Origin: Mycobacterium sp. 4858
GTDB lineage: Bacteria; Actinomycetota; Actinomycetes; Mycobacteriales; Mycobacteriaceae
NCBI RefSeq assembly: GCF_900240975.1
Contig: NZ_LT968776.1
Span: 2,725,092 to 2,789,091, forward strand
Direction: 5' to 3'
Length of the DNA stretch: 64,000 nucleotides
In this document: in pieces, positions 5,973 to 13,609 of the stretch
Numbering within the stretch: the first letter of the stretch is position 1
Layout: each line of letters starts with the position of its first letter
Notes under the pieces: model-generated
Seen by the model: the letters and a program-made list of their open reading frames with translations, nothing else
The model's database searches: none
What the model was told of the DNA's origin: nothing
Made by a program: the position numbers and the translations under genes

Positions 5973-8186
5973 CTAGCCGGCCTCGGCCGGCAGGCGAAAG
6001 GTGAGGTCGACGGCGGTTCCGTCGGGGCCGTGATCGAGCTCCAGCGTGCTGCTGAGCGCCCTCATCAGCATTAGGCCCCGCCCGCCGTTGCCGGGGTTGA
6101 CGGCCGGTTCCTTCCAGGAGCCGTGGTCGGTGACCCGGGCGCGGATTTTCCCGTCCGCGAGTTCGACGTCGAGCGACATCGTGCCCGGCGGCTGCCCGGA
6201 GTATGCGTGCTCGACGCAGTTCGTGCAGGCCTCGTTGGCGACCAGCACGATGTCGGCGGCCAGTTCGTCCGGCAGGCCCGCGGCGCGCAGCCAGTCGGCC
6301 AACCTGTGCCGAATGCCGGCCAATTGGTCTGCCCTGGCCTCAATTTCGATGCGAAGCGGGGATTGCCGGTACCGATAGATCACCATGGCCACGTCGTCGT
6401 CATACCCCGAAGCGGGAGCCAACTCACGCAACACCGCATCGGCGACGGAATCCAACGGCAACGTCGTCGTCTTCGCCAGAACCGCCGCCGCCCGATTGAT
6501 CCCGTCGTCGATGGACTCGTGCTTGCGCTCGACCAGCCCGTCGGTGAACAGCATCAGGGTCGAGCCGGGCGGCAGCACCCGGCTGGCCTGCGGGCGGGGC
6601 TCCGTGCGACGAACCGCCAGCGGCACCGACGAGGCGTCGGTCAGCATCATCACCGTGCCGGGCTCCGAGCCGACGAGCACGGCGGGCATGTGACCGGCGT
6701 TGCTGTACTGCAGGACCCCGGATTCGGTGTCCAGGATCGCCAGGAACACGGTGGTGCAGTACGCATTCGGGATGAGCGACGCCGCCGAGTCGAGCTGCTC
6801 GAGCAAGAGCGCGGGCTCGGCCCCATTGATCAACAGCGCCCGCGCCGAACTGCGGAGCTGCCCCATGACCGCCGCCGCCGGCAGGCCGCGGCCCACGCAG
6901 TCACCCACGACGATGCCGATGCGGTGATCGCCGATCGGGAGCACGTCATACCAATCGCCGCCGATTTCCAGGGGTGGGACGGCGGGCTCGTAGCGCACGG
7001 CGAAGCCCGGCGGCGGTTCCATGGTCGGCAGCAGGGCGCGCTGCAACGTCAGCGACGTCTCGCGGGCGCTCTCGAACTGGCGGACGTGTTGCATGGCCAG
7101 GCTGAGGTGACCGATGAGGACCGTGATCAGCAGCCGGTCTTCGGCGCTGACCCAGCGCGGTGAGCGCAGCTCCAGCCACAGGGCCACGTCGCCCGCGCCG
7201 GAGAGCACCGCCACCAATCCCTGGGCCTTGCCGGGGCTGTCGGGTCGCTCGACCGTCTTGGCGGTCAGCGGCAGCTGGTGGCGCGCGTCCTCGAAGGTGT
7301 GACGCAGCCAGGGATCCAGCGTGCGCCAGGAGGTCTCGGACGGTTCGCCGGCGACCTGGACGGTCGGTTCTCCCCCGGTGGCCGGCCAGGAGATCGCGAT
7401 CACCCGTTGCACGTCGATCGCCGCGGTGCACTCGGCGAGCGTGATGGACAGCAGCTCGTCCACGCTCTTGGCCACCGCCACCGCCGTGGCCAGACGCAGG
7501 ACCGCGCTTTCCCGCGCGGCGAAGGCCCGCTCGGCGGTGATGTCCCGGATCGTTCCCACGAAGACGTCCTGGTCGCTGCCGCTGCCCTGGACCGCGTTGA
7601 TGCTCACCGTCACCCAGACCAGATGCCCGTCGCGATGGCGGATCGGCGTCTCGTACGCGGTGCTGCCGATGCTGCGCACGAGCGCCTGCTGTTGGGTGGC
7701 GCCCTGTTGGTCGACCAACCACGGATGCGGCCACCGGTACGGCAGGTCCTCGGCGGGGTAGCCGAGGGTCTCGATGAGGGCGGTGTTCATCTCGACCACG
7801 GAGCCCTCGTGGGCGGCGACGAAAAAGCCCTCCTGCAACGAATTCACCAGCGCGGTGCGGAATTTGTCGCGGTCGGCCAGCCCCTCGGCGCGGGCGCGCT
7901 CGCGCGCGTAGCGCCTGGTGCCGTCCAGGAAGCCGCGGGTGGCGATGTCGAGGGGCACCAGCATCTGCAGCAGGAACTCCAGCGCGATCGGTGCGTCGAT
8001 CTGGATGTCCTTGGCCAGTTCGAGGATCAGCTCGACGTGGCGCTCGATGATGCCCAGCAGGCTGACGTCTTCTTGCAACGCCCGGCGCCCGAGCTCATAC
8101 GCGACAGCCAGGCTGTCCTCGTCGCGCGCCTCCATATAGGCACGCAACGCCGCGGCGTACCGGGCGTGGAAGTCGTCGTCGCTCAT
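5973..8186 (-). CDS. rsbU: RsbU-like multidomain PP2C phosphatase / anti-sigma ATPase (RsbU_N-PAS-GAF-SpoIIE-HATPase)
   Basis: The 737-residue protein has an unusual stack. Residues 1-95 look like the helical RsbU N-terminal domain (RsbT-binding in Bacillus). A PAS domain follows near 115-230 and a GAF-like region near 235-385. Residues 400-605 are a SpoIIE/PP2C phosphatase with GGDWYD, GDCVGRG, FTDGLVER and DDDVAMV metal-site motifs. Residues 615-735 are a GHKL anti-sigma kinase domain with the N-box ANEACTNCVEH and GGRGLMLMR. The combination resembles M. tuberculosis Rv1364c, which mixes sensor, phosphatase and kinase. In RsbRST pathways RsbT activates RsbU, which dephosphorylates the anti-anti-sigma factor. 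Its ATG overlaps the RsbX stop by 4 bp, so it is the last gene of the operon. Confidence 0.85.
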   Translation of the reverse strand: MSDDDFHARYAAALRAYMEARDEDSLAVAYELGRRALQEDVSLLGIIERHVELILELAKDIQIDAPIALEFLLQMLVPLDIATRGFLDGTRRYARERARAEGLADRDKFRTALVNSLQEGFFVAAHEGSVVEMNTALIETLGYPAEDLPYRWPHPWLVDQQGATQQQALVRSIGSTAYETPIRHRDGHLVWVTVSINAVQGSGSDQDVFVGTIRDITAERAFAARESAVLRLATAVAVAKSVDELLSITLAECTAAIDVQRVIAISWPATGGEPTVQVAGEPSETSWRTLDPWLRHTFEDARHQLPLTAKTVERPDSPGKAQGLVAVLSGAGDVALWLELRSPRWVSAEDRLLITVLIGHLSLAMQHVRQFESARETSLTLQRALLPTMEPPPGFAVRYEPAVPPLEIGGDWYDVLPIGDHRIGIVVGDCVGRGLPAAAVMGQLRSSARALLINGAEPALLLEQLDSAASLIPNAYCTTVFLAILDTESGVLQYSNAGHMPAVLVGSEPGTVMMLTDASSVPLAVRRTEPRPQASRVLPPGSTLMLFTDGLVERKHESIDDGINRAAAVLAKTTTLPLDSVADAVLRELAPASGYDDDVAMVIYRYRQSPLRIEIEARADQLAGIRHRLADWLRAAGLPDELAADIVLVANEACTNCVEHAYSGQPPGTMSLDVELADGKIRARVTDHGSWKEPAVNPGNGGRGLMLMRALSSTLELDHGPDGTAVDLTFRLPAEAG

Positions 8187-8809
8187 GTCGAGGCTCCCCG
8201 GTGCCGGGCGGTCAGCACCATGGCGTCGTCGGTTTCCTTCGCGTCCTTGCCGAGAAGCTCCTCAGCGATGGCGACGGCGGGCGCGGCGAAGTCGATGTGG
8301 TCCAGGTAGTCTTCGGCGATTCCGTCGGTGCTCATCACGAGCAGGTCGCCCGGACGCATCGAAATCACTTGCGCGGGCCTGATTTCCGGTATGCGATAGC
8401 CGACGATGCCCGCGGTCAGCCGCGCACTGGACCTCACCTGGATGCCGGTGGGGGCCTTGGCCACCAGGTCGGCGGTCACGTTGCCGACGCCCGTCCACGT
8501 CAGCGTGTTGGCCGCGAAGTCGACCCGCGCCAGGGTCATCGCGACGCCTCGGGTCCCGGCGAGCAGCCGGTGACAGAGCTGGATCAACACCTCGATCCGC
8601 TCACCGCTGGAGCGTTTGACCGCTTCGACGGCCCGCAGCGCCGCGGTCGCGGCCTCCGGACCGTGGCCGAGGCCGTCCACCACGCCGAACAGGGCGGCCT
8701 CGCCGCCGACGTCGACCGCGATGCCCCGATCCCCGGAGGTGAACTCACTGGGCAGGGGACGACCCGCCCGCGCCCACTCGATCGGCCCGAAGCGGCCGTT
8801 CTCACGCAT
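8183..8809 (-). CDS. rsbX: RsbX-like PP2C phosphatase of the stressosome
   Basis: This 208-residue single-domain phosphatase carries PP2C/SpoIIE metal-binding signatures VVDGLGHGPEA near residues 43-53 and STDGIAEDY near 164-172, ending in DDAMV. In Bacillus, RsbX resets the stressosome by removing phosphates from RsbR and RsbS. Lack of sensor or kinase domains, small size and position next to RsbT favour RsbX over RsbU. It overlaps rsbT by 8 bp and the RsbU-like gene by 4 bp, so it is translationally coupled on both sides. Activity on RsbS or RsbR is inferred from the family. Confidence 0.8.
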   Translation of the reverse strand: MRENGRFGPIEWARAGRPLPSEFTSGDRGIAVDVGGEAALFGVVDGLGHGPEAATAALRAVEAVKRSSGERIEVLIQLCHRLLAGTRGVAMTLARVDFAANTLTWTGVGNVTADLVAKAPTGIQVRSSARLTAGIVGYRIPEIRPAQVISMRPGDLLVMSTDGIAEDYLDHIDFAAPAVAIAEELLGKDAKETDDAMVLTARHRGAST

Positions 8810-9212
8810 GGGGCGGAACCCATTTCCACATCTCGACGACCGTCCCCCGGCCGAGCGCGGATTCCACGAACAACCTGTCCATCAGTCGTCGCGAGCCGGG
8901 CAGGCCCATGCCGAGCCCGCGCCCGGTCGAATACCCGTCCTCCATCGCCCGCTCGATGTCGGCGATGCCCGGTCCCTGATCCTCCGCGCGCACCACCAGG
9001 GCCTTGCGGCCCTCCCGGTCGGCGACGAAGACCCTGACCACGCCGCGACCGGCGTAGCTGGTGATGTTTCGCGCGATCTCGGAGATCGCCGTGGCGATCA
9101 TCGTGACGTCGGTGAGCGAGAATCCCAGGTCGAGTGCGAGTTGATGTCCGGCTTTGCGGGCTTCGACGATGTCGTCAGAATTGTCGATGTCGACGACGAT
9201 GTCAGTCTCCAC
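8802..9212 (-). CDS. rsbT: RsbT-like serine/threonine switch kinase (GHKL ATPase)
   Basis: The 136-residue protein is a single GHKL ATPase domain. The N-box is ISEIARNITSY near residues 43-53, the G1 box EDQGPGI near 77-83, and the G2 region GYSTGRGLGMGL near 93-104. The spacing and RGLGMGLPG motif are those of RsbT rather than RsbW. In known stressosomes RsbT phosphorylates the STAS domains of RsbR and RsbS, then leaves to activate RsbU. The ATG overlaps the 3' end of rsbS by 11 bp, so the kinase and its substrate are coupled in translation. Confidence 0.85.
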   Translation of the reverse strand: METDIVVDIDNSDDIVEARKAGHQLALDLGFSLTDVTMIATAISEIARNITSYAGRGVVRVFVADREGRKALVVRAEDQGPGIADIERAMEDGYSTGRGLGMGLPGSRRLMDRLFVESALGRGTVVEMWKWVPPHA

Positions 9213-9591
9213 CGTCGCGCCCGATCGCCGGTTTCCGCTGCGCCAGTTGGCGATTCAGCAGGGCCAGGCCCTCCTCGAGGTCCAGCGCCGTATTCATGTC
9301 GTCGAACGCCAGGCCCAGCTGAACCATCGCGAAGGCCACCTCGGGCTGCAGGCCGACGATCACCGTGTCCGCGCCGCGCAGCCGCGTCATGTGGGCGATC
9401 GTCCGCAGCGACCGGGCCGCGAAGGAGTCCATCACGTCGATGGCGGTGACGTCGACGATGATGCCCTGCGCGCGGAACCGGCTGACCCGCTCCATGAGGT
9501 CATAGCGAAGCCGCTCGGCGTCGGAGTCGCTGAGCGCGGCCTGCACCGAGGCGATGAGGATCGCACCCTGTTTCAGGATCGGTACCGGCAT
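9202..9591 (-). CDS. rsbS: RsbS-like STAS scaffold protein of the stressosome
   Basis: The 129-residue single STAS domain keeps the serine phosphorylated by RsbT in the family, in the motif DVMDSFAAR at about residues 51-59. It also has the following GADTVIVGLQPEVA loop. RsbS forms the stressosome core with RsbR and holds RsbT until stress. The gene begins 21 bp after rsbR with a purine-rich ribosome-binding site (AAAAAGAGGAAC) in the gap. Confidence 0.85.
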   Translation of the reverse strand: MPVPILKQGAILIASVQAALSDSDAERLRYDLMERVSRFRAQGIIVDVTAIDVMDSFAARSLRTIAHMTRLRGADTVIVGLQPEVAFAMVQLGLAFDDMNTALDLEEGLALLNRQLAQRKPAIGRDGGD

Positions 9592-9612
9592 GGGGCGCTC
9601 GTGTTCCTCTTT

Positions 9613-10515
9613 TTATCCGGTCTGCTCGCCGGTGCGGGTGACCTCGTAGCCCAGCAGCCGCTCGGCTTCCTCGATGCCGCCCTGCAGGTCGCCGACGGCG
9701 TTCATCTTCGACAGGTCCAGGCCGATCGTCACCAGCGTCAGGGCGATTTCGGAGGACAGGCCGGTGATGATGACGCTGGCGCCCATCAACCCCGACGCGT
9801 CGACCGTCTGCACCAGGTGGTTGGCCACCGTGGAGTCGATGGTGGGCACACCGGTGATGTCGATGACCACCACCTTCGCGCGGTTGGCGCGGATGGCTCT
9901 CAGCAGCTGTTCGGTGACCTGGCGGGCGCGCTGGGAATCGAGCACACCGATGATCGGCAGAATCAGCAGCTGTTCACGCACCTGCAGCACCGGCGTGGAC
10001 AGCTCGCGAATCGCCTCCTGCTGCTGGCGGATGATGCGCTCGCGCTCCTGGACGAAGCTGACCGCCACGGTGTTGGCGATGCGGTTGGCCGCCGGTTCGT
10101 ACGCGTCCAGAACCCGGTTGAGCATGTCGAATTCCGTCTGGTACTTCTCGAACAACGAACGTGCGAGCACGTCGCGCAGCAGCAGCACGATGCCGACGAC
10201 CTCGTCCGTTTCCACGCCCCGCGGAATGATGCGCTCCGACAGGTCGCGCGCGTAGGCCTGCAGCGCCTCGACGCTACCGGTCTCGAGCACCTCCACGTAG
10301 TTGTCGTAGACGGCCGTCGCCTCGGAGAACAGCTCCTCCGGCGTCATCGCGGTGAGCAGTTCGGCCTCGGTGATCCGGCGCGCCCACTCCTCGCGCAGGA
10401 CGGTGCGGTTCTGCCGCAGGTGCTGGACGAGCTGGGGTAACAGGCCCTCGCTGGAAATACCGACTGCCTGCACGGTGGCGCCCGCGCCGCTGAACTCCGC
10501 CGGCGAATCTGACAT
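9613..10515 (-). CDS. rsbR: RsbR-like stressosome sensor (globin-like N-domain plus STAS)
   Basis: The 300-residue protein has an N-terminal helical RsbR sensor domain (about 20-155, with LLPQLVQHLRQNRTVLREEW). A linker helix rich in Arg/Glu follows (FVQERERIIRQQQEAIRELSTP), then a C-terminal STAS domain (about 185-295). Two threonine positions used for phosphorylation in RsbR proteins appear to be kept, in IDSTVANH and VIITGLSSE. The frame stays open upstream, but ATG 10515 is preceded by GGGAGG at 5 bases and gives the family start. It is the first gene of the rsbR-S-T-X-U operon and is divergent from rsfB across 163 bp. No SigF-type site was found in front of it. Confidence 0.85.
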   Translation of the reverse strand: MSDSPAEFSGAGATVQAVGISSEGLLPQLVQHLRQNRTVLREEWARRITEAELLTAMTPEELFSEATAVYDNYVEVLETGSVEALQAYARDLSERIIPRGVETDEVVGIVLLLRDVLARSLFEKYQTEFDMLNRVLDAYEPAANRIANTVAVSFVQERERIIRQQQEAIRELSTPVLQVREQLLILPIIGVLDSQRARQVTEQLLRAIRANRAKVVVIDITGVPTIDSTVANHLVQTVDASGLMGASVIITGLSSEIALTLVTIGLDLSKMNAVGDLQGGIEEAERLLGYEVTRTGEQTG

Positions 10516-10678
10516 GTGGCCTCCCAGGTGCCGGTCCGCGCCCCGCCGTGTGCAGGCTCGATTTTGCGAGACTAGCCTGGGTTGCCGCGGGGCAGGTGTT
10601 GAGGGCATATTCTTCTCGCAGTCCGCAACGCAGGCTAGGCTTGCACCACACCCTGAAGCCCGGGACAAAGGATTGCCA

Positions 10679-11047
10679 TTGTCAGCTCCTGATTCGATTA
10701 CCACGTTGGTTGAGGACCACGATGGGGTGTCGGTGGTCAGTGTCAGCGGCGAAATCGATTTGGTCACGGCTCCGGCCCTGGAACAGGCCATCGGCGCGGT
10801 GGTTGCGGATAACCCGGCGGCGTTGGTGATCGATCTTTCCGCGGTGGAGTTTCTCGGTTCGGTGGGGCTGAAGATCCTGGCGGCGACCTACGAGAAGCTG
10901 GGCACGGCGACGGGGTTCGGCGTGGTCGCACGCGGTCCGGCGACCAGGAGGCCCATTCATTTGACCGGCCTGGACAAGACCTTCCCGCTGTACCCGACGC
11001 TGGACGACGCGCTGACCGCGGTGCGCGACGACAACATCAACCGCTAG
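10679..11047 (+). CDS. rsfB: RsfB, anti-anti-sigma factor of the SigF pathway
   Basis: The 122-residue STAS protein closely matches M. tuberculosis RsfB (Rv3687c), including MSAPDSITT at the start and DLSAVEFLGSVGLKILAA around the phosphorylatable serine near residue 61. In M. tuberculosis RsfB binds the anti-sigma factor UsfX/RsbW and frees SigF. The TTG start at 10679 is set by homology and by AAAGGA 6 bp upstream. It is divergent from the stressosome operon, so the sensor module and its likely output are neighbours. The RsbU-like phosphatase is a natural candidate to dephosphorylate RsfB; that link is inference. Confidence 0.9.
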   Translation: MSAPDSITTLVEDHDGVSVVSVSGEIDLVTAPALEQAIGAVVADNPAALVIDLSAVEFLGSVGLKILAATYEKLGTATGFGVVARGPATRRPIHLTGLDKTFPLYPTLDDALTAVRDDNINR

Positions 11048-11143
11048 GCGCGTGGCGCGGCCGGGATGGCCTGCGCGCGAAGGCATTTGGGTAAAATCGC
11101 CGAATCGGCGCTGCCGCACGCGCCAGGTGCGATGATCAGCGCT

Positions 11144-11644
11144 ATGGACGTCGACAATCCGCAAGGCGACCAGCGGTGGGACAGTCGCGAGCGTGGCGAG
11201 ACCGAAATCCAACGGCTGGACCGCAATTGGAACAGCCTGCTGCAGGAGCTGCGCGTGGTGCAGACCGGTGTGCAGCTGCTCACCGGTTTCCTGTTGACGC
11301 TGCCGTTCCAGCAGCGGTTCGACGTCCTGGCCCCGGCGATGCGCAACCTCTATCTCGCGACGGTGGGCTGCTCGGTGGGGGCAACCGTGCTGTTGATCGC
11401 CCCGGTCGGCATGCATCGGCTGTTGTTCCGGCGCCATCGTCTGCAGGTGCTGGTGTCCGCCGCGCACCGCTGTGCGTACGCCGGGCTGGGCCTCCTGGGC
11501 CTGGCGCTGACCGGGGTGACTGTCGTCGTCTTCACCGCGGTGGCCGGCACCAGCCCGGGCGTCGTCGCCGGCGCGTGCGCGCTGACGCTGTTCACCTTGT
11601 TCTGGTGGCTACTGCCGCTGCTGCTCCGCACCCGCGGCATGTAG
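11144..11644 (+). CDS. DUF6328-type four-helix membrane protein (Rv3688c-like)
   Basis: The 166-residue protein has a charged N-terminus (ERGETEIQRLDRNWNSLLQELRVVQTG) and four hydrophobic segments near residues 45-60, 72-95, 112-135 and 138-160. It fits the DUF6328 family, which includes the gene next to rsfB in M. tuberculosis (Rv3688c). Function is unknown. ATG 11144 was chosen; ATG 11132 is an equally possible start. A GGGTAAAA element lies about 55 bp upstream, but no GTTT at the right spacing. The 3' end overlaps the convergent HAD gene by 36 bp. Confidence 0.7.
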   Translation: MDVDNPQGDQRWDSRERGETEIQRLDRNWNSLLQELRVVQTGVQLLTGFLLTLPFQQRFDVLAPAMRNLYLATVGCSVGATVLLIAPVGMHRLLFRRHRLQVLVSAAHRCAYAGLGLLGLALTGVTVVVFTAVAGTSPGVVAGACALTLFTLFWWLLPLLLRTRGM

Positions 11645-12304
11645 CGCGAGTTCGGCGATGCGAGTCGAGTCCAGGTGCTCGAGCAGGTCCTGCGGGTCGG
11701 CGAAGATCGGTGACGCGCCCGCCGCCTGCAGCTCCTCGCGGGCGACGCCGCCGCTGAGCAGGCCGATGCACGGCAATCCGGCGCCCGCCGCGGCGTGCGC
11801 GTCCCAGACCGCGTCCCCGATGAACACGGCATGGCCGGCGTCGGCCCCCGCCCGGTCCAGCGCGACCTGCACGATGCCGGGTTCGGGTTTGGCGGTGTCG
11901 ACGTCGCGCGACGACGTCGTTGCGGAGATCACGTCCTCGCAGTCGAGGACCTTGCGCAAGATCTCCAGTTCGTCGTCGGGTGCCGAGGTGGCCAGCACGA
12001 CCTGCAGGCCGAGCTCGGCGACCCGGCGCAGCAGCGCCCGGGCACCGGGCAGCGGCGCGAGCAGCGGGGTGCATTCCCGGTAGTAGCGGCTGTGCCCGTC
12101 GCTGAGCCGCTCCTGGACCTCGTCCGGGGCGTCCCGGGACAGCGTGCGCACCAGGGTGGAACCGTCCATGCCGATGCAGCGGTGGATCTGCCAGGCGGCC
12201 ACGGGCAGACCCTCGGCGCCGAAGGCGCGCTGCCACGCGTAGACGTGCAGATAGTTGGAGTCGACCAGGCTTCCGTCGACGTCGAAGAGAACGGCGGGTT
12301 TCAT
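11609..12304 (-). CDS. HAD-superfamily phosphatase (phosphoglycolate phosphatase/beta-phosphoglucomutase-like)
   Basis: The 231-residue protein has all four HAD motifs: FDVDGSLVD (residues 7-15) with the nucleophile Asp and acid-base Asp, VVLATSA near 105, the lysine in AKPEPGI near 140, and FIGDAVWDAHAA near 165. The helical cap after motif I is of the C1 type. Such enzymes remove phosphate from small metabolites; the substrate cannot be inferred. ATG 12304 gives the family start, although the frame is open for 59 further codons. It diverges from a SigF-type promoter on the other strand. Confidence 0.8.
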   Translation of the reverse strand: MKPAVLFDVDGSLVDSNYLHVYAWQRAFGAEGLPVAAWQIHRCIGMDGSTLVRTLSRDAPDEVQERLSDGHSRYYRECTPLLAPLPGARALLRRVAELGLQVVLATSAPDDELEILRKVLDCEDVISATTSSRDVDTAKPEPGIVQVALDRAGADAGHAVFIGDAVWDAHAAAGAGLPCIGLLSGGVAREELQAAGASPIFADPQDLLEHLDSTRIAELALHAAGAEQQRQ

Positions 12305-12353
12305 CTGCGCGGCATACCCAGGCCGGAGCCGGCTGACACCGGCGCGCGGAGTC

Positions 12354-12377
12354 GTTTGGGTCCGGGGGCGGCGGGTA
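12354..12377 (+). promoter_or_regulatory. SigF-type promoter of the UsfY-like gene
   Basis: GTTT at 12354-12357 and GGGTA at 12373-12377 are separated by 15 bases. The GTG start at 12503 lies about 120 bases downstream, leaving a long leader. Confidence 0.6.
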
Positions 12378-12502
12378 ACCGGCGTGGGTGAGCGGTTGCG
12401 GCTCCTTTGCCGCGGGATGGCCGGCTCGGCCGGCGGTCGAGCGGCGAACCGCGGTGCCACACGAATCACATTGGAGCGCAATCTTTCTCACGAGGAGTAC
12501 AG

Positions 12503-12814
12503 GTGAATTACCACAACGGCGACCCGGTCGATCACCATCGGACCGCCCGCCGGCACGCCGGCGAAACCCTCACCTACGGCGCGAACGCCCCCGGTTTGGC
12601 CGGCTCGGCCGTAGCGGTGGTTGCCCTCATCGTCGGCTTGTTCGCCTTGGCGACCGGTCATTTGGCCGCGGGCGTGACGGCCGTGATCCTGGCCGTCGTG
12701 CTCGGCGCGGCGAGCGCCGTGTGGTTGCTGCGCGCACATCGCAGGGTGCGCGACGCCGAACTTGCCTGGCACGCCACGCATTCCGACAAGCCCGCCCCGC
12801 CGCCGAGCGGTTGA
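12503..12814 (+). CDS. UsfY-like small membrane protein
   Basis: The 103-residue protein starts with NGDPVDHHRTARRHAGETL. This resembles the DPVDH-x-RTTR-x2-AGE signature at the start of UsfY, the first gene of the M. tuberculosis sigF locus. Two transmembrane helices follow (about residues 30-50 and 53-75), then a basic tail. UsfY has no known biochemical function. GTG 12503 is preceded by GAGGAG at 5 bases, which decides the start. A SigF-type promoter lies upstream, which fits a SigF-responsive UsfY paralogue away from sigF itself. Confidence 0.7.
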   Translation: MNYHNGDPVDHHRTARRHAGETLTYGANAPGLAGSAVAVVALIVGLFALATGHLAAGVTAVILAVVLGAASAVWLLRAHRRVRDAELAWHATHSDKPAPPPSG

Positions 12815-12863
12815 CCGGTGTGAGCTAACGAACACCGGTTGGCGCGCTGCCACCGGGTCCGGC

Positions 12864-12888
12864 GTTTATTTGTTGCCATGACCGGGTA
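12864..12888 (+). promoter_or_regulatory. SigF-type promoter of the 96-residue membrane protein, probably leaderless
   Basis: GTTT at 12864-12867 and GGGTA at 12884-12888 are separated by 16 bases. ATG 12899 begins 10 bases after the -10 element, so transcription should start at or within a few bases of the start codon. Confidence 0.65.
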
Positions 12889-12898
12889 GAAGCGGATT

Positions 12899-13189
12899 AT
12901 GGTCGCGCCCGTTTCATTGCGAGCAGCAAACTACCCGGTCGAGTACGGGCGGGATTTTGCGCTGCTCGGACTCGCCGCCGTGGGGGTCTGGGCGGTGAGC
13001 TTGGCGATCGGCCTGTTCGAGCTGTTGATCGGCCACGAGGGAATCGGCATCGCGGCGCTGATCGTGTCCGTGGTCGCGCCGTGGCTGGGCTTGGCGCTGG
13101 CGCATTACCCCGCGGTGGCCCGGCGCATGCGGCGGCTCAAGGTCCGCCGGCGCAACTTTTTGCAGCCGATCGGTGTAACGCGCGCCTGA
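12899..13189 (+). CDS. Small two-helix membrane protein, UsfY-neighbour type
   Basis: The 96-residue protein has two predicted membrane helices (about residues 24-46 and 50-70) and a strongly basic C-terminus (RRMRRLKVRRRNF). The general layout resembles the UsfY-like protein just upstream (short charged head, two helices, basic tail), and a distant relationship is possible. No known domain is recognised. No ribosome-binding site is needed if the SigF-type promoter makes a leaderless mRNA starting at ATG 12899. Confidence 0.6.
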   Translation: MVAPVSLRAANYPVEYGRDFALLGLAAVGVWAVSLAIGLFELLIGHEGIGIAALIVSVVAPWLGLALAHYPAVARRMRRLKVRRRNFLQPIGVTRA

Positions 13190-13197
13190 ATGGGGTA
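13173..13197 (+). promoter_or_regulatory. Weak SigF-type promoter candidate before the DUF4193 gene
   Basis: GTGT at 13173-13176 (one mismatch to GTTT) and GGGTA at 13193-13197 are separated by 16 bases. The site overlaps the end of the preceding gene; the DUF4193 start lies 67 bases downstream. Confidence 0.3.
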
Positions 13198-13264
13198 CGT
13201 CCTGCGCCACGGGTGAGTACAGGAAAGTGCGTCAGCCCGGGTTCATCAGCAGGAAGGAACCGCC

Positions 13265-13567
13265 ATGCCGACCGCAAGCGACTATGACGCACGCCGCGCC
13301 TCCGACTCCGACACCCAGGACAAGTCCGCCATCGGCGAATTGGCGCCGACCCTGCACGGACCCGCCACCGCGGTGGTCGACGAGGACCCCAACGATGTGC
13401 ACTTCTTCGAGCTGCCCGGCGCGGATTTGTCCGGCGAAGAGCTGTCGGTGACCGTGATCCCCCAACGGTCCGACGAATTCACGTGCTCGAGCTGTTTCCT
13501 GGTGCAACACCGTAGCCGGTTGCGCAGCTCGAACGCGGGCCTGTCGATCTGCGCCGACTGCGCCTGA
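13265..13567 (+). CDS. DUF4193-family zinc-ribbon-like small protein
   Basis: The 100-residue acidic protein carries two CxxC pairs (CSSC near residue 77 and CADC at the C-terminus), typical of a small zinc ribbon in the actinobacterial DUF4193 family. ATG 13265 follows AGGAAGGAACC. Family members are about 100 residues and of unknown function; zinc binding and a regulatory or chaperone role are guesses from the ribbon. It is the last rightward gene of the cluster with SigF-type promoters. Confidence 0.75.
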   Translation: MPTASDYDARRASDSDTQDKSAIGELAPTLHGPATAVVDEDPNDVHFFELPGADLSGEELSVTVIPQRSDEFTCSSCFLVQHRSRLRSSNAGLSICADCA

Positions 13568-13609
13568 CATCGGCACTGCCGCTGGGGAAGTGGTTGCCGC
13601 ACAATCGAT

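Noticed and set aside
11085-11092. GGGTAAAA upstream of the DUF6328 gene as another SigF promoter
   Set aside because: No GTTT-like -35 element at 14-17 bases upstream.
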